Positions 1 to 5,706 of a DNA stretch of 12,249 nt are shown here, piece by piece; positions within the stretch are counted from its first letter, which is position 1; each line of letters opens with the position of its first letter. A program made the position numbers and the translations under genes. The notes beneath the pieces are model-generated. The model made no database searches. It was not told the DNA's origin and saw nothing but the letters and a program-made list of their open reading frames with translations. This DNA is from CG2-30-40-21 sp043806395. GTDB taxonomy: Bacteria; UBA9089; CG2-30-40-21. The DNA is taken from NCBI GenBank assembly GCA_043806395.1, contig JAZDHC010000012.1:1-12249 (forward strand), written 5' to 3'.

Positions 1-242
1 TTTTCCATTTTCCCCTACTTTCCCCTTTTCCCTTATTTACACCTGAGTAGTTACCATTATTTCTACAAAAAAATACCTTTATCTCATGAAAATTGCAAAT
101 ATTTTAAGGGTATGTAGTGAATTTCAACTGCACAGGTCGATAAATTACTTGCTTTTTTCACCATTTTGTGATATTATTATTCTGAAATCGGCAAGTAAAA
201 AACAAGAGCGTTGTCAGAATTATTGAGAGGAAAAATGTTGTC
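1..242. other. Intergenic region upstream of the HEPN/MNT pair
   Basis: No open frame with a credible start is seen here. The first 40 bases are a pyrimidine tract of T and C runs. The rest is A+T-rich and carries the candidate promoter for the toxin-antitoxin pair, described separately. An 8-bp inverted repeat (ttacttgc at 145-152, gcaagtaa at 191-198) brackets the promoter's -10 box. It could be an operator, but nothing here proves this. Confidence 0.5.
149..177 (+). promoter_or_regulatory. Candidate sigma70-type promoter for mntA-hepT
   Basis: A -35-like TTGCTT (149-154) and a -10-like TATTAT (172-177) are separated by exactly 17 bases. The -10 box is preceded by TGA, which fits an extended -10 (TGN). 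The inverted repeat 145-152/191-198 overlaps the -35 and flanks the -10, a layout compatible with autoregulation by a toxin-antitoxin complex. That regulatory role is inference. Confidence 0.4.
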
Positions 243-668
243 ATGGGATATTATAATAAGATTTATCATTCAACTTTTGAAGAGAGGGTGAAGATAATTG
301 ATTGTCTTGCCGATTTTATAATAAGTCGACAAGAGGTTTCTTTTGCGTATGTTTATGGCTCATTCATTGAAGGGATACCTTTTCATGACATTGATATAGG
401 TGTTTATGTTGCAGGGATTAAAGAGAAAGATTCGACTATGTACGGACTTGAACTGACACAAGCCATTAGCAAAGCAAATCACATTCCTGTAGATATACGG
501 GTTTTGAACTATGCGACACTGTTTTTTTTGTATCATGTAATCAAAGGGCGATTAGTATTTGAGAGAGATGAGGATATACGAATTGACATTATTAATAAAA
601 CAGTGCAACGATATCTGGACATAAAACCAATAATCCGCATGGGGATTAAGGAGGCATTCTCTACATGA
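243..668 (+). CDS. mntA: MntA-type minimal nucleotidyltransferase, antitoxin of a HEPN/MNT module
   Basis: This 141-residue protein has the polymerase-beta-like nucleotidyltransferase signature: Gly39-Ser40 followed by Asp49-Ile-Asp51 in a GSF...DID context. A third acidic residue, Asp84, lies in VDIRVLN. All three metal-binding carboxylates of the fold are therefore present. In characterised HEPN/MNT pairs the MNT antitoxin transfers AMP from ATP to a tyrosine of the HEPN toxin and so silences it; that activity is assigned here by family. A purine-rich GAGAGG at 225-230 precedes the ATG at 243. An ATG at 235 is in another frame and closes after 18 codons. The stop codon overlaps the hepT start in ATGA, so the two genes are translationally coupled. 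The length is normal for the family and no disabling change is seen. Confidence 0.88.
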   Translation: MGYYNKIYHSTFEERVKIIDCLADFIISRQEVSFAYVYGSFIEGIPFHDIDIGVYVAGIKEKDSTMYGLELTQAISKANHIPVDIRVLNYATLFFLYHVIKGRLVFERDEDIRIDIINKTVQRYLDIKPIIRMGIKEAFST

Positions 669-1081
669 TGCTCAATCAGGACTTGATTCTTACTCGGTGT
701 CAAGAAATCGAAGATTCTTTGGAACGGATTAAAAGAATTAAGAAGATAACAAAAGAGGAATTTCTTAAAGACAAGGATTTGCAAGATATAGCTTGCTATC
801 GTTTACTCGTAGCCATTGAGGCTGCCTTGAATTTGTGCTATCACATATCTGCAAAATGTCTTAAAAAAGTACCTGAAGAATATGCGGAATGCTTTGCAAT
901 ATTATTTGATGCAGAAATTATCCCCGAATCTTTATCGAAAAATCTGCAAAAAATGGCGCGATTCCGTAATCTACTTGTTCATATGTATTGGAAGATTGAT
1001 TATGGTACGGTTTATGATATAATAAAATACAATATGGAGGATCTTCGCAGCTTCTCCAGTATAGTTGTAGCCCTCTTGTAA
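665..1081 (+). CDS. hepT: HepT-type HEPN toxin (DUF86-like), predicted ribonuclease
   Basis: This 138-residue, mostly helical protein carries the HEPN catalytic motif R-x4-H-x-Y as Arg101-Asn-Leu-Leu-Val-His106-Met-Tyr108 near its C terminus. In studied HepT proteins the Arg and His form the RNase site of a dimer, and the Tyr is the residue AMPylated by the MNT partner. All three are intact, so an active toxin under MntA control is expected. The start at 665 overlaps the mntA stop by four bases and has a strong AAGGAGG at 648-654. A second ATG at 668 is less well spaced. The gene ends just before an inverted-repeat element. RNase activity and the target RNA are inferred from the family; some HEPN/MNT pairs also act in phage defence. 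Confidence 0.88.
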   Translation: MMLNQDLILTRCQEIEDSLERIKRIKKITKEEFLKDKDLQDIACYRLLVAIEAALNLCYHISAKCLKKVPEEYAECFAILFDAEIIPESLSKNLQKMARFRNLLVHMYWKIDYGTVYDIIKYNMEDLRSFSSIVVALL

Positions 1082-1104
1082 GTCTCAGTTATAAGAATTT
1101 GGGG

Positions 1105-1192
1105 CATGGTTCAAAAGAGAAGAAATTCCACCCCCTAATCCCTGCCAGATGGGGACATTATGAAGTAATCTGTTGCCCTCTTTTGAACCATG
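1105..1192. repeat. Short element with 15-bp perfect terminal inverted repeats
   Basis: Catggttcaaaagag (1105-1119) is exactly inverted as ctcttttgaaccatg (1178-1192), with 58 bases between. There is no ORF inside. No obvious target duplication flanks it, and no T-run follows, so it does not look like an intrinsic terminator. It could be a MITE or a dispersed intergenic palindrome. The right arm supplies a weak TTGAAC -35-like box with TATTAA 16 bases downstream, which might help drive the next gene. Confidence 0.6.
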
Positions 1193-1258
1193 TCGTAATA
1201 AGGATATTAAATTGAATAAGCCAGATTTTCAACAATCCTATGGAGGTAAATATCTTAG

Positions 1259-2395
1259 ATGTGGAAAATTCAGTTGTTTAAGCTTAACTATGATGATCGT
1301 GAAGTCCAGGCTGTGGCAGATGTTGTGAAAAGTGGCTGGATTACAATGGGTGAAAAAACTATAGGATTTGAGGAAGGGTTCGGTAGATTTCTGGGCAATG
1401 AGGTGAGATGCACAGCTGTTTCAAGCGGCACGGCTGCCTTGCATATGGCATTGCTTGCCCTTGGGGTTGGTGCTGGGGATGAGGTGATTATTCCATCGCT
1501 TACCTTTGTGGCAGATATAAATGTGGTAAAAATGGTAGGGGCAATACCTGTTCTGGCAGATAGTACCTCGTTTGAGGATTGGAATATTAATCCATCTGAA
1601 ATAGAAAAAAAGATAACTGATAAAACTAAGGCGGTTATTGTGGTACATTATGCCGGCTATCCATGTAATATGGATGTCATCAAAGAGATATGCGGAAAAT
1701 ATAATCTGTTTTTAATTGAGGATGTTGCCCATGCTGTTGGGGCAGAATATAAAGGACAACAATGTGGGACATTTGGTGATATTGCCTGTTTTAGTTTTTT
1801 TACCAATAAGAATCTCTCTGTTGGTGAAGGTGGCATGTTCGTTGCCAGATCAGAAGAACTCGATAAAAAAGGTAAATACCTGCGATCCCATGGGATGACA
1901 TCTCTGACACTTGATCGTCATCAGGGTAGAGCCATCTCTTATGATGTGGTACAGCTAGGGCTTAATTATCGCATTGATGAGATGCGAGCAGCTCTTGGGA
2001 TTGTCCAGTTAGAAAAGCTTGCTTGTGCCAACAAGCAGAGAGGGGTGTTGACCAAAGCCTATATTGACCATTTATCGGGCGTTGATGGGCTTATTATTCC
2101 ATTTGTAGATTACCCCAATTGCACCCCTGCGTATCATATCTTCCCGGTACTTCTTCCCAAAGGTGTTGACAGGATTAGGATTATTAACTCGTTAAAAACT
2201 GAAGGCATACAATCCAGCATCCATTATCCGGCATTTAACGAATTTAGTGCCTATAAGGAAGAAGGTTTGTGTGATACTCCCATAGCCAATGAGATATCAA
2301 ATCAGGAGCTTACCCTGCCTCTTTATCCAACAATGACGATTGATGAGGTCAAGATGGTAACAGATGCTCTGAAAAAAATAATTGAGGGAAGATAA
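1259..2395 (+). CDS. DegT/DnrJ/EryC1/StrS-family PLP-dependent nucleotide-sugar aminotransferase
   Basis: This full-length, 378-residue fold-type I aminotransferase has SGTAAL at 56-61 (phosphate-binding region), IEDVAHAVGA at 153-162 (cofactor-ring Asp155) and FFTNKNLSVGEGG with the Schiff-base Lys184. The C-terminal half contains the NYRIDEM segment typical of the family (236-242). Such enzymes move an amino group from glutamate to a keto-sugar nucleotide during O-antigen, capsule or glycan synthesis. The exact sugar cannot be told from the sequence. The ATG at 1259 is the first after an in-frame stop (1256-1258), with GGAGG at 1242-1246. The apparent next gene in the pathway survives only as a 19-codon start (2508-2567), so this enzyme may now be isolated from its partner or rely on a copy elsewhere. 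Confidence 0.92.
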   Translation: MWKIQLFKLNYDDREVQAVADVVKSGWITMGEKTIGFEEGFGRFLGNEVRCTAVSSGTAALHMALLALGVGAGDEVIIPSLTFVADINVVKMVGAIPVLADSTSFEDWNINPSEIEKKITDKTKAVIVVHYAGYPCNMDVIKEICGKYNLFLIEDVAHAVGAEYKGQQCGTFGDIACFSFFTNKNLSVGEGGMFVARSEELDKKGKYLRSHGMTSLTLDRHQGRAISYDVVQLGLNYRIDEMRAALGIVQLEKLACANKQRGVLTKAYIDHLSGVDGLIIPFVDYPNCTPAYHIFPVLLPKGVDRIRIINSLKTEGIQSSIHYPAFNEFSAYKEEGLCDTPIANEISNQELTLPLYPTMTIDEVKMVTDALKKIIEGR

Positions 2396-2417
2396 TGAAA
2401 ACACAGAAAATATTTTT

Positions 2418-2482
2418 AACCGCTGATAAACGCAGATGAATAACAAGATTAGAAATGAAATTATCTGCGTGCATCTGCGGTT
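2418..2482. repeat. Imperfect palindromic intergenic repeat with ACCGC...CGCAGAT arms
   Basis: The left arm aaccgctgataaacgcagat (2418-2437) pairs, with a few mismatches, with the right arm atctgcgtgcatctgcggtt (2463-2482) around a 25-base A-rich loop. This matches my recollection of a class of dispersed intergenic palindromes seen in many environmental genomes; no database was consulted. It lies between the aminotransferase stop and the start of a truncated gene. Confidence 0.6.
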
Positions 2483-2507
2483 TCATATAAAAAATCAGGT
2501 GAATATA

Positions 2508-2567
2508 ATGTTGAAATTAATCGGCAGAACAGAAGAATTGTTTACAGAACATCTGAGAAAATTTTGA
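2508..2567 (+). pseudogene. 5' fragment of a nucleotide-sugar dehydratase/epimerase (SDR family) gene
   Basis: ATG at 2508 follows AGGTGA at 2497-2502 with good spacing and opens a 19-codon frame, MLKLIGRTEELFTEHLRKF, before a TGA at 2565. From memory, this matches the start of a family of extended SDR polysaccharide-biosynthesis proteins (UDP-GlcNAc 4,6-dehydratase-like, opening LKLIGRTEELF...) whose nucleotide-binding GGAGSIG follows about 20 residues later. No such glycine motif follows here in any frame; the sequence runs into repeats. The location directly after a sugar aminotransferase supports the reading, because these enzymes work consecutively. The identification rests on a short match. 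A chance short ORF is the alternative. Confidence 0.45.
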
Positions 2568-2607
2568 AGGATTTGCCACAGAGATGAGCAGTAGACGCTT
2601 TATATGT

Positions 2608-2756
2608 TTAAGGGCACCTCTAAAAACTCAATCAAGTCGATGATGGCAAGGCGCAAAAAAGCGAAAAAGCGCAGTTTACATGTGGTAAATGAGCATTTTG
2701 AGCGACTTTGCAACGCAGCCATCGCGGCTTCAGTGGGTTTTTGGAGGTGCCCTTAA
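2608..2756. repeat. 149-bp MITE-like palindromic element
   Basis: The ends ttaagggcacctc (2608-2620) and gaggtgcccttaa (2744-2756) are perfect 13-bp inverted repeats, and pairing continues inward through an A-run/T-run segment (aaaaac against gttttt). The interior is also roughly self-complementary (gatggcaaggcgcaa near 2641 against ttgcaacgcagccatc near 2707) and has tttacatgtggtaaa at the centre. The whole element could fold into one long hairpin. It has no coding capacity. Its flanks show no clear target duplication beyond the TTAA contained in the ends. Confidence 0.75.
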
Positions 2757-2942
2757 GTAACAAGGAACTTGTAGCAAGACTTAAAAAAGGTTCAAATGAT
2801 GTCAAAGAAAGAAGAGGAAGATTTGTTGCTTAAATATCGCATCTTTGAGACAGAAAATTTATACAGATGAACAATCCCATGAATTCTGATGTCAAAGGGG
2901 TAAAGAGGTACGAAAGATGAAAAATGGAAGATGGGAGCAAAA
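2757..2942. other. Gene-free stretch with an orphan open segment
   Basis: No complete gene is seen. The bases from the end of the palindrome to 2833 read openly as SNKELVARLKKGSNDVKERR followed by GRFVA and a TAA stop. They have no start and no visible continuation across the palindrome. It looks like the C-terminal tail of a lost protein, but I do not recognise the family. The remainder (2834-2942) is A+G-rich leader to the next gene, whose GGGAG ribosome-binding site is at 2933-2937. Confidence 0.35.
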
Positions 2943-4526
2943 ATGAAAAAATTACCCATAGGGATTCAGACATTTAGTGAAATAATTGGCGAGAATTATT
3001 GCTATGTAGACAAGACAAAGATAATATATGATCTTGTAAACAATGGGAAATATTTCTTCCTATCTCGTCCGAGAAGATTTGGTAAGTCACTCCTGATAGA
3101 CACAATAAAAAGTTTATTTGAGGGCAGGGAAGAGCTTTTCAAATGCCTATGGATAGAAAACAAATGGGATTTTAGTCAGAAATATCCGATAATAAAAATA
3201 GATTTTGGCAATCAAAAAGCTACCACAGGCAAAGAACTTTCATCTTTTATCCTGAATCAATTAAAATTTATGGCATCAAGCAACAACTTATCTATTGAGA
3301 TGACAACCTATTATGAAGCATTTGAGGAATTAATAAGGAAGTTGTCTGCAAAAAATAAAGTAATTATACTTATAGATGAGTATGATAAGCCTATTATAGA
3401 CAATATAGAAAATCCAGAACTTGCAAAAGAGATGAGAGAGATCCTCAAGGGTTTTTATACTATATTAAAAGGGACAGACGCATACATCAAATTTGCAATG
3501 CTTACGGGTGTATCTAAATTTTCTAAGGTATCATTATTTTCAGGACTAAACAACCTAAAGGATATAACCATAGATGAAAGATTTTCCTCAATTTGTGGCT
3601 ACACTCAAAAGGATTTAGAGATAGTATTTAATGATTACTTAGCGGGAGTAGATTTCGAAAAAGTAAAATTGTGGTATAATGGGTATTCATGGTTTGGGGA
3701 GAAGGTATATAATCCTTTTGATATATTATTATTTTTGGATAGTCCGGGCAAAGAGTTTAAAAATTACTGGTTTGAGACTGGCAGTCCAACATTTTTATTA
3801 AAACTATTGAAGGAAAGAAAATATTACATTCCAAATCTTGAGAAAATAAGAGCAGGGGAACAATTAATAGGTGCATTTGATGTAGATTGTATAGAACCTG
3901 ATGCATTGTTATTTCAGACAGGATACCTGACAATAAAAGAGAAAAAAAACATAGGTGACAATATTTACTTCATACTTTCCTATCCTAATCTTGAGGTAAA
4001 AAAGAGCCTGAATGAGTATATTGCCAACTATTTTGTTTTTGATGCAGGCATGCATCAACGAGCGAGAATAGAGATATATGAATCAATAGCGGAAATAAAG
4101 TTTGAATCCTTACGAGACATATTCTTCAGACTTTTTGCAGCCATACCCTATGAATGGTATATAAAGAATGAATTAGATAGGTATGAAGGATATTATGCGT
4201 CCATATTTTATGCAGTATTTGCCTCACTTGGATATGATCTGGAGGTAGAAGAGTCTACTAATCATGGTAGAATAGATATGACGATAAAAACCAATAAGGT
4301 GGTAATAATATTTGAGTTTAAGGTAGCAGAAGGAGAAAATGAACAAAATACAGCATTAGAGCAGATAAAAAACAAGAAATACTATGAGAAGTATTTAGCT
4401 TTAGGCAAAGAGATATATTTAATAGGAATAGAATTTTCGAAAAAAGAGCGGAATATAACAAAATTTGATTGGGAATTGGTAAAAATAGAGAGGGAGTCAG
4501 GGTCAGACCTCGAATTGAGAAATTAG
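2943..4526 (+). CDS. AAA-ATPase_like / PD-(D/E)XK nuclease-like protein
   Basis: A protein of 527 residues from the chosen start. It opens with LPIGIQTFSEII and YVDKT, typical of the AAA-ATPase_like family. A Walker A-like SRPRRFGKSL lies at about 41-50 and a Walker B LIDEYDKPI at about 143-151. The C-terminal domain has a PD-(D/E)XK pattern: GRID (Asp about 445) and then EFK (about 458-460), followed by the helix QIKNKKYYEKY. This two-domain architecture (PF09820 plus PF08011) is common and often multicopy in environmental bacteria and Bacteroidetes. Its biological role is not established; nuclease or mobile-element functions are guesses. I prefer ATG 2943 because GGGAG (2933-2937) is well placed; ATG 2931 would add MGAK but lacks a spaced site. 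The last 11 residues (RESGSDLELRN) are encoded in the first copy of a 78-bp duplicated sequence, so the natural tail was probably replaced. Confidence 0.88.
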   Translation: MKKLPIGIQTFSEIIGENYCYVDKTKIIYDLVNNGKYFFLSRPRRFGKSLLIDTIKSLFEGREELFKCLWIENKWDFSQKYPIIKIDFGNQKATTGKELSSFILNQLKFMASSNNLSIEMTTYYEAFEELIRKLSAKNKVIILIDEYDKPIIDNIENPELAKEMREILKGFYTILKGTDAYIKFAMLTGVSKFSKVSLFSGLNNLKDITIDERFSSICGYTQKDLEIVFNDYLAGVDFEKVKLWYNGYSWFGEKVYNPFDILLFLDSPGKEFKNYWFETGSPTFLLKLLKERKYYIPNLEKIRAGEQLIGAFDVDCIEPDALLFQTGYLTIKEKKNIGDNIYFILSYPNLEVKKSLNEYIANYFVFDAGMHQRARIEIYESIAEIKFESLRDIFFRLFAAIPYEWYIKNELDRYEGYYASIFYAVFASLGYDLEVEESTNHGRIDMTIKTNKVVIIFEFKVAEGENEQNTALEQIKNKKYYEKYLALGKEIYLIGIEFSKKERNITKFDWELVKIERESGSDLELRN

Positions 4527-4647
4527 TTGATTAAGATTTAGAAAAAGAAGAAAAGAAAAAAAGACAGGGGAGGGAGTCAGGGTCAGACCTCGAATTGAGA
4601 AATTAGTTGATTAAGATTTAGAAAAAGAAGAAAAGAAAAAAAGACAG
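4490..4647 (+). repeat. Two tandem 78-bp identical copies, period 80 bp
   Basis: Positions 4490-4567 and 4570-4647 read the same with no mismatch that I can find, separated by two extra G. Each copy starts gagggagtcagggtcagacc and ends with a long purine-rich stretch (gaaaaagaag...gacag). The first copy supplies the last codons and the stop of the AAA-ATPase gene; the second is non-coding. The lack of divergence suggests a recent duplication. The gtcagggtcagacc stretch resembles ends of dispersed elements that I associate with REP/RAYT-type sequences; this is recollection only. Confidence 0.85.
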
Positions 4648-4654
4648 CGAAACC

Positions 4655-4718
4655 AAGGCTAACAAGAAAAATGCACTGGATGGGCAGTAGCCCACCAGTG
4701 ATTTTTATGGTTAGCCTT
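4655..4718. terminator. Strong hairpin with T-run; probable terminator, also palindromic element
   Basis: The inner stem cactgg/ccagtg plus tgggc/gccca (4674-4700, loop agta, one bulged A) is followed by ATTTTT. This fits an intrinsic terminator for the AAA-ATPase gene, with A-runs on the other side permitting a weaker one on the minus strand. An outer stem aaggctaac/gttagcctt (4655-4663, 4710-4718) encloses it. The outer arms resemble, imperfectly, integron attC core sites (RYYYAAC...GTTRRRY). The right arm atttttatggttag recurs at 5623-5636. Confidence 0.6.
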
Positions 4719-4860
4719 ACAAGAGAGAAGTCGGACGGTAAGATGAGAAATCGAGCGTTAAGCGAGAAGTCAAACTAAAACATACTATATGAGAGCGTAA
4801 GATATTTAATCGGGAGTAAGATAGCAATCAGGCGTAAGATAGTAAATAGAAAGGATAAAC
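4719..4860 (+). repeat. Degenerate tandem repeats of 18-20 bp, left block
   Basis: About seven units follow without spacers, each ending in a form of gtaagat or gttaagc: ends at about 4744, 4763, 4783, 4803, 4822, 4840 and 4860. The clearest units are gagaaatcgagcgttaagc (4745-4763) and agcaatcaggcgtaagat (4823-4840). A rough consensus is agaaRtcaggcgttaagc. The last unit contains the AAAGGA (4850-4855) that probably serves as ribosome-binding site for the DUF4160 gene. The same family resumes right after the DUF2442 stop codon. Confidence 0.7.
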
Positions 4861-4866
4861 TACAAA

Positions 4867-5106
4867 ATGCCAACAGTCAAAAATATTCCTGGTCCATATC
4901 GATTTTTCTTCTATGCTGGTGATCGAGATGAACCTCAACACATTCATGTTGAGCATGATGATAAAATTGCCAAATTCTGGCTTGATCCGATCATATTGCA
5001 AAGCAGTGGAGGATTTAATCGTGTAGAAATTGCTCGAATTCAAAGGATAATCGATGAATATCAAACACAATTAAAGGAGGCGTGGGATGAGTATTTTGGC
5101 AGTTGA
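4867..5106 (+). CDS. DUF4160 protein, probable toxin-antitoxin-like partner
   Basis: This 79-residue protein matches the DUF4160 pattern: GPYRFFFYAGDRDEPQHIHVEHDDKIAKFWLDP, with the hallmark EPxHIHVE at about 22-29 and SSGGFNRVEIARIQRII at about 46-62. It is very small and soluble, with no signal peptide. DUF4160 genes are commonly paired with DUF2442 genes and the pair has been proposed as a toxin-antitoxin-like module. The biochemical activity is not known to me. The stop lies 20 bases inside the DUF2442 gene, so the two are translationally coupled. AAAGGA at 4850-4855 precedes the ATG at a slightly long spacing, inside the last unit of a degenerate repeat block. A shadow frame on the opposite strand (4828-5070) is not credible. 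Confidence 0.88.
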   Translation: MPTVKNIPGPYRFFFYAGDRDEPQHIHVEHDDKIAKFWLDPIILQSSGGFNRVEIARIQRIIDEYQTQLKEAWDEYFGS

Positions 5107-5422
5107 AATAAAAGTCCCCAGTGCAGAACAGGTAACTGTAACTGATGATACACTAAGTGTAGACCTAAGTGATGGGCGAACTATTTCTGTTCCTCTGGCT
5201 TGGTTTCCAAGACTCATATATTCAACCTTCGAAGAGCGAAATAACTGGAGATTGATTGGTAGAGGACATGGTATCCATTGGGAGGATATTGACGAAGATA
5301 TTAGCGTTGAAGGCTTGTTAGCTGGTAAACCATCAGGTGAGAGTCAAGTATCGTTCAAAAAATGGTTAGAGCCGATTATTGACAGCCATAAAAGAGGACA
5401 GCGGAGTGAAGTTTTTGCCTAA
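5087..5422 (+). CDS. DUF2442 protein, probable partner/antitoxin of DUF4160
   Basis: This 111-residue protein has the DUF2442 signature: VTDDTLSVDLSDGRTISVPLAWFPRL (about 18-43), the conserved ERNNWRLIGRGHGIHWEDIDEDISVEGLLAG (about 50-80) and a C-terminal SFKKWLE. It is acidic and likely dimeric or complex-forming; the partner is expected to be the DUF4160 protein. Translation starts at an ATG inside the upstream gene with a strong AAGGAGG (5074-5080) six bases away, so it should be made in good amount, as expected for an antitoxin. The TAA stop sits in GCCTAACAAGAGCG, which runs directly into the downstream degenerate repeat block. The toxin-antitoxin assignment is inference from pairing and size. 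Confidence 0.88.
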   Translation: MSILAVEIKVPSAEQVTVTDDTLSVDLSDGRTISVPLAWFPRLIYSTFEERNNWRLIGRGHGIHWEDIDEDISVEGLLAGKPSGESQVSFKKWLEPIIDSHKRGQRSEVFA

Positions 5423-5584
5423 CAAGAGCGTAATCGGAGTTAAGCAACAACCAGGAATTAGTCGTTAAGTGAGAAGTCAGATTGTAAGATAAATATCAGG
5501 CGTTAAGCAAGAGGTCAAACGGTAAAATAGAGGTCAGTCGTTAAGCGAAATGTCCGACGATTAAGCAAGAAATCAAGCAAGAAG
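5421..5584 (+). repeat. Degenerate tandem repeats of 18-20 bp, right block
   Basis: About eight units run from the DUF2442 stop codon to 5584. From 5471 onward the unit lengths alternate 20, 18, 20, 18, 20, 18, with ends at 5490, 5508, 5528, 5546, 5566 and 5584. The alternation implies a 38-bp dimer: a gtaagat-type unit followed by a cgttaagc-type unit. Examples are gagaagtcagattgtaagat (5471-5490) and aaatatcaggcgttaagc (5491-5508). No unique spacers separate the units, so it is not a CRISPR. It is the same family as the block at 4719-4860. The stretch to 5706 holds no gene. Confidence 0.7.
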
Positions 5585-5585
5585 A

Positions 5586-5638
5586 AAGCCTAAGAAAAAA
5601 AATGAACCAAACGGAGTTAATTATTTTTATGGTTAGAC
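5586..5638. repeat. Weak palindrome sharing its right arm with the 4655-4718 hairpin
   Basis: The left arm agcctaag (5586-5593) faces ggttagact (5631-5639) across an A-run and a T-run. The segment atttttatggttag (5623-5636) is identical to 4701-4714. Gttagac fits the attC-type GTTRRRY core, but the left gcctaag deviates from RYYYAAC in its last base. It closes the right side of the repeat-flanked DUF4160/DUF2442 unit. It could be a degenerate copy of the left hairpin. Confidence 0.45.
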
Positions 5639-5706
5639 TGACGAAAAACGCAAGAAGAAGTGATGAAGCTGGCAAGATTGGAGTTTTTCTCCTCATGATA
5701 ATTTTT

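Noticed and set aside
533..784. Minus-strand frame across the mntA/hepT junction
   Set aside because: It lies opposite two intact, coupled family genes and shows no domain of its own.
4655..4718. Firm call of an integron attC site
   Set aside because: Both arms depart from the RYYYAAC/GTTRRRY core, pairing is almost complete where attC needs an unpaired spacer and extrahelical bases, and no integrase is in view. Kept as a finding only.
4719..5584. CRISPR array
   Set aside because: Units are 18-20 bp, diverged, and abut each other with no unique spacers; two genes lie in the middle and no cas gene is visible.
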